The translations under genes and the position numbers were made by a program. Positions 1 to 8,276 of a DNA stretch of 64,000 nucleotides are shown piece by piece (the stretch's first letter is position 1; every line of letters starts with the position of its first letter). The notes under the pieces are model-generated. The model was not told the origin of the DNA, did not search any database, and saw nothing but the letters and a program-made list of their open reading frames with translations. Source of the stretch: Flavobacterium sp. LC2016-12 (GTDB lineage Bacteria; Bacteroidota; Bacteroidia; Flavobacteriales; Flavobacteriaceae); assembly GCF_015351595.1 (NCBI RefSeq), contig NZ_JADKPT010000002.1, forward strand, positions 186,001 through 250,000, given 5' to 3'.

Positions 1-2685
1 AAATTATTAATGTTAGCAGAAGGAGATAGACAAGCCAACTTTACGGCTGGTTTTGACATGAACTTTGGTGACAGATGGTTTTGGAATGCCTTAAAAGATG
101 TTGCTGCCGGTGGTCCGGTTTCGACTCGTTTTCAAACTATCAATGATTATGAATATGCCAATGCAACGGGTTCAAATCAAGCCGTTCGTTACACCGGAAA
201 TCATGACACTTATACAAATGATAATGGGGTTCAAAGGCCATTCGTAATCTTCAATAACCATAACGGAATTGTTGCCAATTTCTTAGTTTCTGCTTATATG
301 AAAGGAGTTCCTTTTTTAATGAGCGGACAGGAAATCGACTACGAACCTAAAACCGACTGGCCTTGGCAAGGCTTTAAATTCAACTGGTCCCAAAACCCAA
401 CTGCTGCTGCTGATTTCGCTAAGATTTTAAATTTCAGAACCTCTAGCGCAGCCATTAGACGTGGAGATTTAACAATGTATGCCAATGATGATATTAGCAT
501 TTTTACAAAAACATTAGGAACTGAAAAAGTAATCGTAATGTCAAATTTAAGAAATGCTTCTAAATCGTATGTTATTCCGGCGGCGTTAGCAGGAACTTAT
601 GTAAACCCATACAATGGTAATGCTTCTGTGACTTTAACTGCAGGTGCGACAAGATCATTTGCGGCATATGAATATTTGGTTTTAACCAATACCAATGCTC
701 CGGTTGTTGCGGTGACAGGTGTTTCTGTTAGTCCATCGACAGTAACGGTTGGTTTGGGTTCTACACAACAATTAAGTGCAACGATCGCGCCGGCAAACGC
801 AACAAATCAAAATATAAACTGGACATCAAGCAATACAGCGGTTGCAACCGTAAATTCTTCTGGTTTAGTTACAGCAGTTGCTGCAGGAACAACTACAATC
901 ACAGCTACAACTGTTGATGGCAACAAAACAGCGACTTCAGCTGTCACAGTTGCGGCAATTCCGGTTGCCTCTGTAGGTGTTACACCAACTACTGCAAGTT
1001 TATACGCAGGAAATACACAACAATTAACTGCAACAGTTTTACCGGCAAATGCAACAAATAAAAATGTTACGTATAGTTCAAGCAATACTGCAATTGCAAC
1101 GGTAAATTCATCTGGACTTGTAACAGCAGTTGCTGCGGGAACAGCAACAATTACCACAACTACTCAAGATGGTAATAAAACTGCAACAGCAACTATTACG
1201 GTAAATCCAAATAGTAATTTCACGGTGTACTTCTATAAACCATCTAATTGGGGAACTGGAATTAAAATTTATTATTGGAGCGCTTTACCAGCGGGAGTTT
1301 TAGCAAATGCCACCTGGCCGGGAGTAAATATGACCGATGCCGGAAATGGCTGGTACAGTTATACGTTTACCAATGTAACATCAACAAATTTAATTTTCAA
1401 TGACGGAACCAATCAAACTGCCGATTTAAGCCGAAACAAAACAGGCTGGTACATGAACAACACCTGGTACGATTCAAATCCGGGAACTGTTGTTGCGGTG
1501 ACGGGAGTTACATTATCGCCAACAACGGCCACTTTATTGGTTGGTACCACACAACAAGTAACACCAACAGTTGCGCCTGCAACGGCAACGAACAAAACGG
1601 TTTCGTATAGTTCAAGCAATACGGCTATCGCAACTGTAAACGCAACTGGATTAATAACTGCAATCGCAGCAGGTTCTGCAACTATTACTGTAACCACTCA
1701 GGATGGAGCAAAAACAGCGACTTGTGCGGTAACGGTAAACGCAACAAATGTTGCAGTAACGAGTGTAAGTTTGAATCCAACTACAGCTTCATTAGCTATT
1801 GGAGGAACGCAACAATTGACGCCGACAATTCTTCCTGCTAATGCAACAAATAAATCGGTTACTTATAGTTCTGGCAATACAGCTGTAGCAACGGTAAATG
1901 CTTCGGGATTAATTACAGCAGTTGCAAACGGAACTGCAACAATAACAGTAACAACAGTGAGTGGAAGCAAAACAGCAACTTGTACTGTAACCGTTTCAAC
2001 TGCAACAGGAAATTATTACACGATTAAAAACAGATGGACCGGAGCTTATTTATCTGATGCCGGTGCGAATGTTGGTTATGGAACAACCATTTCTGGCAAC
2101 AGTTACAAATGGCAAAAAATTACTATAGATGCGACTTATTTTGTGCTGAAAAATGTAGCCACTGGTGAATTGATTAATATCGAAGGTCAGACTGGAAGTG
2201 TTCAATGTAATATTACAGATACAACTTTTTGGAGTGCACAATGGTCTAGCGATTATATTGACGGAACATGGACGCGATTAAGAAACAGATGGCAGTCAGG
2301 AAATATTATTCATGTTGAAAACCAAACGGGTTCTGCACAATACGGAAATTCTCAAGATGGCTGGTACAGTGCACAATGGCAATTGGAACCAACAACAGTT
2401 GGAACAGGAAAATCTGCCTTAAAAATTGATGCTGTTTCAGAAACTGAAGCTGTAATTGGGATTTATCCGAATCCGGCGACTGACAGTGAATTTCATGTAT
2501 TAATACCTGAATTAAAAGCTGGTGATATGGCTTCGATCACTGTTTCAGACATGAACGGAAGAACGGTTTTAACAGACAGACTTTCGGCTTCAGGACAAAT
2601 TAATCACAGTTTAGCTTCGGGGATTTATATTGTAAATATTAATTCGAATGAATTTAATGTGACAAAGAAGCTGATTGTGAAATAA
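1..2685 (+). CDS. Secreted GH13 alpha-amylase, C-terminal part, with Ig-like, starch-binding and T9SS modules (5' truncated)
   Basis: The frame is open to the window edge, so the N-terminal catalytic barrel, with its nucleophile and acid/base residues, lies outside. Near base 200 the translation reads YTGNHDTY, matching conserved region IV (NHD) of GH13 amylases, followed by the end of the barrel and a beta domain. Then come two Big_2-type Ig-like domains (about 706-950 and 955-1200), a CBM25/26-like starch-binding module rich in W and Y (about 1213-1490), two more Big_2 domains (about 1492-1735 and 1741-2000) and a ricin-like beta-trefoil segment with NRW and W repeats (about 2005-2390). The end (about 2440-2685) is a T9SS type A sorting domain with the IYPNPA motif and a terminal KKLIVK, so the enzyme should be exported and cell-surface attached or released. 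The four Big_2 copies are near-identical spacers. The fold calls are by eye; the amylase assignment is strong. Confidence 0.88.
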   Translation, partial: KLLMLAEGDRQANFTAGFDMNFGDRWFWNALKDVAAGGPVSTRFQTINDYEYANATGSNQAVRYTGNHDTYTNDNGVQRPFVIFNNHNGIVANFLVSAYMKGVPFLMSGQEIDYEPKTDWPWQGFKFNWSQNPTAAADFAKILNFRTSSAAIRRGDLTMYANDDISIFTKTLGTEKVIVMSNLRNASKSYVIPAALAGTYVNPYNGNASVTLTAGATRSFAAYEYLVLTNTNAPVVAVTGVSVSPSTVTVGLGSTQQLSATIAPANATNQNINWTSSNTAVATVNSSGLVTAVAAGTTTITATTVDGNKTATSAVTVAAIPVASVGVTPTTASLYAGNTQQLTATVLPANATNKNVTYSSSNTAIATVNSSGLVTAVAAGTATITTTTQDGNKTATATITVNPNSNFTVYFYKPSNWGTGIKIYYWSALPAGVLANATWPGVNMTDAGNGWYSYTFTNVTSTNLIFNDGTNQTADLSRNKTGWYMNNTWYDSNPGTVVAVTGVTLSPTTATLLVGTTQQVTPTVAPATATNKTVSYSSSNTAIATVNATGLITAIAAGSATITVTTQDGAKTATCAVTVNATNVAVTSVSLNPTTASLAIGGTQQLTPTILPANATNKSVTYSSGNTAVATVNASGLITAVANGTATITVTTVSGSKTATCTVTVSTATGNYYTIKNRWTGAYLSDAGANVGYGTTISGNSYKWQKITIDATYFVLKNVATGELINIEGQTGSVQCNITDTTFWSAQWSSDYIDGTWTRLRNRWQSGNIIHVENQTGSAQYGNSQDGWYSAQWQLEPTTVGTGKSALKIDAVSETEAVIGIYPNPATDSEFHVLIPELKAGDMASITVSDMNGRTVLTDRLSASGQINHSLASGIYIVNINSNEFNVTKKLIVK

Positions 2686-2740
2686 TAAGTTTTCGCCACG
2701 AATTCACGAATTAGCGTGAATTAATATTTTTTAAAAAGTA

Positions 2741-2780
2741 AATGCCGGATGAAAATTTCATCCGGCATTTTTTTATGTTT
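2741..2780 (+). terminator. Rho-independent terminator after the amylase gene
   Basis: The arms AATGCCGGATGAAA and TTTCATCCGGCATT flank a very short loop and are followed by a run of T. It lies about 55 bases after the amylase stop. Confidence 0.85.
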
Positions 2781-2833
2781 ACTTTTCTACACAAGGTTTA
2801 AAAAAGGTAAATCGAATTACAAAACGTCTAATC

Positions 2834-2902
2834 TAGCCCCGATAAGACTGGAAATCCTTTTGTGCCGGTGTTCGGCACAAAAGATTGGAAGGGATAGCGG
2901 GA
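2834..2902 (+). ncRNA. Flavo-1-like structured RNA or intergenic repeat element
   Basis: The segment opens with TAGCCCCGAT and closes with GGGATAGCGGGA. Inside is a perfect 11-bp hairpin, CTTTTGTGCCG / CGGCACAAAAG, around a 5-base loop (2857-2883). From memory this layout, especially the end motifs, matches the Flavo-1 RNA family described from Flavobacteria. No reading frame here looks coding. It sits between the amylase terminator and the end of mfd. Which strand is transcribed is inferred only from the orientation of the remembered consensus. Confidence 0.55.
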
Positions 2903-2951
2903 CTGATCGTCTTTTGAAAAAGAATCTTTCTGCTTCTAAAAAACAAAAAAA

Positions 2952-5900
2952 TTACTCCCCTAATAATTCCATCAATTCCAATGCTCTTTTGGTCGATTTT
3001 ACATTATCAAAAGTCAATAAAAGTCGTAAACCATTAGGCGTTTGTTTTTCTTTCATTTGACAAAGTGAACTGTATTTTTGAACAAATTGAAGTACCTTTC
3101 TAAATTTTGACGACTGATAATAATCAGACTGTTGATCTGAAACGAAATAACCAATCATTTTTCCTTTTTTCATCACCAATTTTTCGATTCCTATGTTGGT
3201 TGCAATCCATTTGATGCGAATGCTGTTCATCAAAGCATTGGCACGCGGAGGCATTGGTCCGAAACGGTCAATTAATTTGTTTTGGAAAATAACCAGTTCT
3301 TCTTCATTTTTTACAGAACCCAACTCGTTGTATAAACTCAAACGCTCGGTAACATTATTGATATATTCATCAGAAAACAACAATTCAAAATCGGTATCGA
3401 TTTGTAAATCTTTTACGTATTCCTTCGTGTCAATATCGTTCTCTTCCGGATATAAATCTTTGAACTCGTTTTCCTTCAATTCTTCGATGGCTTCGTTCAT
3501 GATTTTTTGGTAGGTATCAAAACCAATTTCATTGATGAAACCGCTTTGTTCGCCACCTAATAAATCTCCGGCACCACGAATTTCAAGATCCTTCATGGCG
3601 ATGTTGAAACCGCTTCCCAATTCGCTGAATTGCTCCAAAGCCTGAATACGTTTTCTGGCGTCTTCGGTCATGGAAGAATACGGCGGACAGATGAAATAAC
3701 AGAATGCTTTTTTGTTGCTTCGCCCCACTCGACCACGCATTTGGTGAAGATCTGACAATCCGAAATTATTGGCGTTGTTGATGAAAATCGTGTTGGCATT
3801 TGGTACATCCAAACCACTTTCAATAATCGTGGTTGCCACTAAAACATCAAAATCGCCGTTCATGAAACCTAACATCAATTCTTCGAGTTTTGCGCCCTCC
3901 ATTTGTCCGTGACCAATTCCGACCCTTGCATTTGGTACCAAACGCTGAATCATTCCTGCCACTTCTTTTATATTTTCGATTCGGTTATTGATGAAGAAAA
4001 CCTGTCCGTTTCGCTGAATTTCATACGAAATGGCGTCACGAATTATTTCTTCATTAAAACCAACCACATTGGTTTCAATCGGATAACGATTTGGCGGAGG
4101 CGTTGTAATTACAGATAAATCGCGCGCTGCCATTAATGAAAACTGAAGCGTTCTCGGAATTGGCGTTGCGGTTAAAGTCAGCGTATCGACATTCGCTGCA
4201 ATCGTTTTTAATTTGTCTTTTACATTTACACCAAACTTTTGTTCTTCATCGACAATCAATAAACCTAAATCTTTAAAAACTACATTTTTGTTTACTAATT
4301 GATGCGTTCCGATGACAATATCAAGTTTCCCTTCAGCTAAATCTTTTAAGGTTTGTGTTTTTTGTTTGGCAGTTCTAAATCGGTTTAAATAACCAACCGA
4401 AACAGGCATATCTTTTAATCTTTCGGTAAATGTTCTGTAATGCTGGTACGCCAAAATAGTGGTCGGTACTAAAACTGCAACTTGTTTACTATTGTCAACC
4501 GCTTTAAAAGCGGCGCGAATCGCAACCTCTGTTTTACCGAAACCAACGTCTCCACATACCAAACGATCCATTGGGCGATCGCTTTCCATGTCGGCTTTTA
4601 CTTCTTGTGTAGATTTGGTTTGATCAGGAGTGTCTTCATAAATAAACGAACTTTCTAATTCATTTTGAAGGTAACTGTCCGGCGCAAACTGAAAACCTTT
4701 TTCCAGACGGCGTTTTGCATACAACTGAATTAAGTTGAACGCAATATGTTTGACACGCGCTTTGGTTTTTTGTTTTAAAATTTTCCAGGCGTTCGATCCT
4801 AATTTATAGATTTTCGGAGGTGTTCCGTCTTTTCCGTTGTATTTTGAAATTTTATGAAGCGAGTGAATGCTTACATAAACAATATCATTATCAGCATAAA
4901 CTAGTTTTATGGCTTCCTGCGTTTTGCCTTCCACCTGAATTTTCTGCAAGCCACCAAACTTCCCAATTCCGTGATCAATATGCGTTACATAATCTCCAAC
5001 AGAAAGTGCTGTTAATTCTTTTAGCGTAATATTCTGCTTTTTAGAATAACCGTTTTTGATGTTGAATTTGTGATAACGCTCAAAAATCTGGTGATCGGTA
5101 TAGGCCGTAATTTGATTTTCTTCGTCAATAAAGCCTTGGTACAAAGGCAATACAATCGTGTGATATTGCTTGCGAATATTCTCTGAATTCGCTTCATCTA
5201 GCGATTCGAAAATATCATGAAAGCGTTTTGCCTGTGCATCATTCGAACAAAACAGATAATTTTTATAACCGTTAAAATGATTGTCGCTCAAATTATTCAG
5301 CAACAAATCAAATTGTTTGTTGAAAGAAGGCTGTGGCTGAAAATGAAATTCAACCTTTTTTGTAGTTTTGAAAATGGGTTTTGAAGCCAATTCTACTATC
5401 GGAAAATCCAAAGCACGTTTGATAAACGAACTCTGATTTAAGAATAATTGTTCCGGAGTGGCATGTTTAATTTCGCCTGAAAGTTTCTCAAAAGCTTCTT
5501 CTGCCCTTGCGAATTGTTTGTCTAACTGACTAAAAAGTCCGTCGGTATTTTGAATGAAAAGAACGGTTTTCTCTGCAATATAATCTAAGAAACTCTCGCG
5601 ATTTTCCTGAAATATCTTGTTTTCAACATTCGGGATAATCGTGATTTTTTTATGGGTTTCAACCGATAATTGGGTTTCAACATCAAAGCTTCTGATACTG
5701 TCGACTTCATTTCCGAAGAATTCTATTCGGTACGGATGATCGTTTGAAAAAGAAAACACATCGACAATTCCTCCACGAACTGAGAATTCTCCTGGTTCAG
5801 TAATAAAATCAACTCTTTTGAATTCGTATTCAAATAAAACTTCGTTTATGAAATCGATCGAAATTTTATCGTTTAATGCGACTTTCAACGTGTTTTTGTC

Positions 5901-6317
5901 CAATTGCTGACGTGTTACCACTTTTTCAAAAAGTGCTTCCGGATACGTAACAATTACAGCTGGTTTTTTTCTGGAATTGATTCGGTTTAAAACCTCAGCG
6001 CGAAGCAAAACATTGGCGTTATCTGTTTCATCAACCTGGTACGGACGACGAAATGATGCCGGATAAAACAATACATCCTGCTCACCAATCATTTGTTCGA
6101 GATCGTTCAAATAGTAAGCGGCCTCTTCTTTATTATCTAAAACAATCAAAAAAGGCAATTCGGTTTTTTTGAAAACAGCGCGAATGATAAATGAAACGGC
6201 CGATCCCAACAAACCGCTAAGATGCATTTTTAACTGATTTCCTTCCAGTAAATTTGTTGCAATCTGCTGCGTTTTGGGCAAATTGTCATACGTTGTATAT
6301 AAGGCGTTTTTACTCAA
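2952..6317 (-). CDS. mfd: Transcription-repair coupling factor Mfd
   Basis: Mfd is an ATP-dependent DNA translocase that removes stalled RNA polymerase and recruits UvrA to template-strand damage. The protein (about 1121 aa, usual family size) has the N-terminal UvrB-like region, the CarD-like RNA-polymerase-interacting domain (SVGDYVTHIDHGIGKFGG, near residue 440), Walker A (GDVGFGKTE, near 592), a DEEQ box (near 691), RecG-type helicase motifs including QMRGRVGRS (near 864) and the C-terminal TRCF domain. I place the start at a TTG (6315-6317), giving an N-terminus SKNALYTTYDNLPK. The ATG at 6368 would instead add 17 residues lying entirely within the preceding gene. With TTG, the start overlaps the upstream lipoprotein gene by 8 bases, which suggests translational coupling. 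Confidence 0.95.
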   Translation of the reverse strand: MSKNALYTTYDNLPKTQQIATNLLEGNQLKMHLSGLLGSAVSFIIRAVFKKTELPFLIVLDNKEEAAYYLNDLEQMIGEQDVLFYPASFRRPYQVDETDNANVLLRAEVLNRINSRKKPAVIVTYPEALFEKVVTRQQLDKNTLKVALNDKISIDFINEVLFEYEFKRVDFITEPGEFSVRGGIVDVFSFSNDHPYRIEFFGNEVDSIRSFDVETQLSVETHKKITIIPNVENKIFQENRESFLDYIAEKTVLFIQNTDGLFSQLDKQFARAEEAFEKLSGEIKHATPEQLFLNQSSFIKRALDFPIVELASKPIFKTTKKVEFHFQPQPSFNKQFDLLLNNLSDNHFNGYKNYLFCSNDAQAKRFHDIFESLDEANSENIRKQYHTIVLPLYQGFIDEENQITAYTDHQIFERYHKFNIKNGYSKKQNITLKELTALSVGDYVTHIDHGIGKFGGLQKIQVEGKTQEAIKLVYADNDIVYVSIHSLHKISKYNGKDGTPPKIYKLGSNAWKILKQKTKARVKHIAFNLIQLYAKRRLEKGFQFAPDSYLQNELESSFIYEDTPDQTKSTQEVKADMESDRPMDRLVCGDVGFGKTEVAIRAAFKAVDNSKQVAVLVPTTILAYQHYRTFTERLKDMPVSVGYLNRFRTAKQKTQTLKDLAEGKLDIVIGTHQLVNKNVVFKDLGLLIVDEEQKFGVNVKDKLKTIAANVDTLTLTATPIPRTLQFSLMAARDLSVITTPPPNRYPIETNVVGFNEEIIRDAISYEIQRNGQVFFINNRIENIKEVAGMIQRLVPNARVGIGHGQMEGAKLEELMLGFMNGDFDVLVATTIIESGLDVPNANTIFINNANNFGLSDLHQMRGRVGRSNKKAFCYFICPPYSSMTEDARKRIQALEQFSELGSGFNIAMKDLEIRGAGDLLGGEQSGFINEIGFDTYQKIMNEAIEELKENEFKDLYPEENDIDTKEYVKDLQIDTDFELLFSDEYINNVTERLSLYNELGSVKNEEELVIFQNKLIDRFGPMPPRANALMNSIRIKWIATNIGIEKLVMKKGKMIGYFVSDQQSDYYQSSKFRKVLQFVQKYSSLCQMKEKQTPNGLRLLLTFDNVKSTKRALELMELLGE

Positions 6318-6933
6318 CTTTAGGCGTATTTTGTATTGGAGGCACAGGCCCTGAATTAGGAATCGCACGTGTTGTATCTAACATTCTCAAGAAATCTTCT
6401 TCACCTTCTTCTTTCGGAATTTTAGCTTTCTCAACAATTTTATCCATTTGTCTTTCTAATGAAACCAATTCTTTGTTGATTTCTCCAATCAAAAAAATTA
6501 CTTTCTCATCTGGAATCGTACTCAAGTGAATGAATAAATCCAACATTTTGACTTTGGTAATCAAAATAGAAATTCGGCTTTTTATTTGAGGAAGATTAAA
6601 TTCTGCAGGAATATTGTTATTCAGTGCCATTGCTTTTTTTGAAATAGCAGTTGATTTTTTCTGAAATGCACCGATTGTTTTTCTTGGTTTCTCTCCAAGT
6701 TCTTTTAAAAACTCACGCCATTCGTTCCAGGAGTTTATATTTTTTTCTGAAACTTCATTGATTGGTTCGTCTATAAAAACCCAGGCCTTATTAATATTAT
6801 TAAATATTTTTTCGTTCTTTTTTGCCACTTTTAGATTTTCAGCAAGGCGTTTTTCATTTTCATTTTGACATGAATTCAACACAAAAATTAAAAGTAAAAA
6901 AAGAGATATTTTATATTTCATTTGGTAAAACAT
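6310..6933 (-). CDS. Hypothetical lipoprotein upstream of mfd
   Basis: The function is not recognised. The first residues form a hydrophobic signal ending in a lipobox, VLNSC, so the mature protein should be lipid-anchored at a membrane. The rest (207 aa in all) is charged and mostly helical, with Lys/Glu-rich stretches and a Pro-rich tail. The ATG four codons into the frame (MKYKIS) may be the true start, since it sits directly before the signal peptide. It overlaps the start of mfd by 8 bases and is probably co-transcribed with it, although no link to repair is evident. A -7-like box lies just upstream on the same strand (6941-6948). Confidence 0.8.
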   Translation of the reverse strand: MFYQMKYKISLFLLLIFVLNSCQNENEKRLAENLKVAKKNEKIFNNINKAWVFIDEPINEVSEKNINSWNEWREFLKELGEKPRKTIGAFQKKSTAISKKAMALNNNIPAEFNLPQIKSRISILITKVKMLDLFIHLSTIPDEKVIFLIGEINKELVSLERQMDKIVEKAKIPKEEGEEDFLRMLDTTRAIPNSGPVPPIQNTPKVE

Positions 6934-6940
6934 TAAGCTA

Positions 6941-6948
6941 CAAAGTTA
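6941..6948 (-). promoter_or_regulatory. Possible -7 box upstream of the lipoprotein-mfd pair
   Basis: On the minus strand this reads TAACTTTG, matching the Bacteroidota TAnnTTTG -7 consensus, just before the first gene. No well-spaced TTG -33 element was found. The rest of the 334-base gap 6934-7267 holds the divergent promoter of the next gene and a small GC-rich islet with the palindrome GTGCCGGCAC (7124-7133). Confidence 0.4.
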
Positions 6949-7215
6949 CAAAGTAAATTTACAATTACGAATTCTGTTTTTTGCTAAAGAATCTATAAAA
7001 CAAGGTTATTTTTTTGTCACTTCCGATAGTGCTCTCCATAACCATTTAAAAGGTTTCTTTTACCTTTTATGCTCAATAAAAATATTTTTAAAGAAAGACT
7101 TTTAAAAGCACACAGACACACCCGTGCCGGCACAAAGGCACACCCTTGTAAAAGAGAATTATCCAACAAACAAACTTTTTCATTATTGAATCTATAATTT
7201 ATGATTCTAAAAAGC

Positions 7216-7243
7216 TTGTGTAATTGCGAAAACGTTATATTTG
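7216..7243 (+). promoter_or_regulatory. Bacteroidota promoter of the threonine dehydrogenase gene
   Basis: TTG at 7216-7218 and TATATTTG at 7236-7243 are separated by 17 bases, which fits the flavobacterial TTG-(17 to 23)-TAnnTTTG consensus. The start codon follows 24 bases later. Confidence 0.7.
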
Positions 7244-7267
7244 CATAACTAAAAAACTACAAAAAAA

Positions 7268-8206
7268 ATGAATCCAAAAATCTTGATTATTGGCGCTTGC
7301 GGTCAAATTGGGACAGAATTAACCCAGAAATTACGTAAGTTATACGGAACAGAAAATGTAATTGCTTCTGATATCCGAAAATTAAATACTGATGTTGTTA
7401 ATTCAGGACCTTTTGAAGTGGTCAATGCTTTAGATTTTAACCAAATTGAGCATCTTGTAGAGGTACATCAAATTACTGATATTTATTTGATGGCGGCACT
7501 TTTATCGGCTACAGCCGAAAAAAACCCTGCATTTGCCTGGGATTTGAATATGAACTCTCTATTTCACGTTTTAAATTTAGCGAAAGCAAAAAAGATAAAA
7601 AAGGTATTCTGGCCATCAAGTATTGCGGTTTTTGGACCAACAACTCCAAAAGAAAACACGCCGCAATATACCGTTATGGAGCCTTCAACTGTTTACGGAA
7701 TTAGTAAACAAGCTGGCGAAAGATGGTGTGAATACTACCATAATATTTATGGAGTTGATGTTCGAAGCATCCGTTATCCTGGTTTAATTAGCTGGTCGAC
7801 ACCTCCTGGTGGCGGAACTACGGATTATGCTGTTGATATTTTTTATAAGGCTATAGCCGATAAAAAATACGAGTGCTTTTTATCTTCTGAAACCAAAATG
7901 CCAATGATGTATATGGATGATGCAATTGATGCAACCATCAATATTATGAAAGCACCGGCTGAAAAAATCAAAATACATTCATCCTATAATTTAGCTGCAA
8001 TGAGCTTTACACCAACTGAAATTGCTGCTGAAATCAAAAAACATATTCCGGAATTTGAGATTACTTACAATCCAGATTTCCGTCAAAAAATTGCAGACAG
8101 CTGGCCGGCAAGTATTGACGATGCTGAGGCAAGAAAAGATTGGGACTGGAAACATACTTTTGATCTTGAAACCATGACTAAAGATATGCTGGAGCATTTG
8201 AGTTAA
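7268..8206 (+). CDS. L-threonine 3-dehydrogenase, SDR (epimerase-like) type
   Basis: This enzyme should oxidise L-threonine to 2-amino-3-ketobutyrate with NAD+, the first step of threonine degradation to glycine and acetyl-CoA. The N-terminal Rossmann motif is G9-A-C-G12-Q-I-G15, and the catalytic Tyr143-x3-Lys147 lies in TVYGISKQ with a Ser near residue 117 (WPSSIAVFG). The overall sequence resembles the short-chain type threonine dehydrogenase known from Flavobacterium frigidimaris rather than the zinc-dependent medium-chain type. Length (312 aa) is typical. The gene stands alone with its own promoter and terminator; no 2-amino-3-ketobutyrate CoA ligase is next to it. The alternative would be another NAD-dependent epimerase, but the PGLISW..PPGGGTTDYAV segment is typical of this dehydrogenase. 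Confidence 0.88.
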   Translation: MNPKILIIGACGQIGTELTQKLRKLYGTENVIASDIRKLNTDVVNSGPFEVVNALDFNQIEHLVEVHQITDIYLMAALLSATAEKNPAFAWDLNMNSLFHVLNLAKAKKIKKVFWPSSIAVFGPTTPKENTPQYTVMEPSTVYGISKQAGERWCEYYHNIYGVDVRSIRYPGLISWSTPPGGGTTDYAVDIFYKAIADKKYECFLSSETKMPMMYMDDAIDATINIMKAPAEKIKIHSSYNLAAMSFTPTEIAAEIKKHIPEFEITYNPDFRQKIADSWPASIDDAEARKDWDWKHTFDLETMTKDMLEHLS

Positions 8207-8225
8207 TCCTTTAACAAACCATAAA

Positions 8226-8262
8226 AAAGTCCCGTTTAAAAATTTAACGGGACTTTTTTATT
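8226..8262. terminator. Bidirectional terminator between convergent genes
   Basis: The arms AAAGTCCCGTTTAAA and TTTAACGGGACTTT have A and T runs on both sides. It can serve both threonine dehydrogenase (plus) and the M1 peptidase (minus). Confidence 0.85.
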
Positions 8263-8276
8263 TCTACAAATAAAGA

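Noticed and set aside
807..1697. Long minus-strand frames (116 and 94 aa) opposite the amylase
   Set aside because: They lie opposite the Thr/Ala/Val-rich Big_2 repeats, whose codon pattern leaves the reverse frame open; the Val/Ala-rich products are shadows of that repeat.
2749..3060. 103-aa plus-strand frame after the amylase
   Set aside because: It runs across a terminator, the Flavo-1-like element and the 3' end of mfd, with no coding character.
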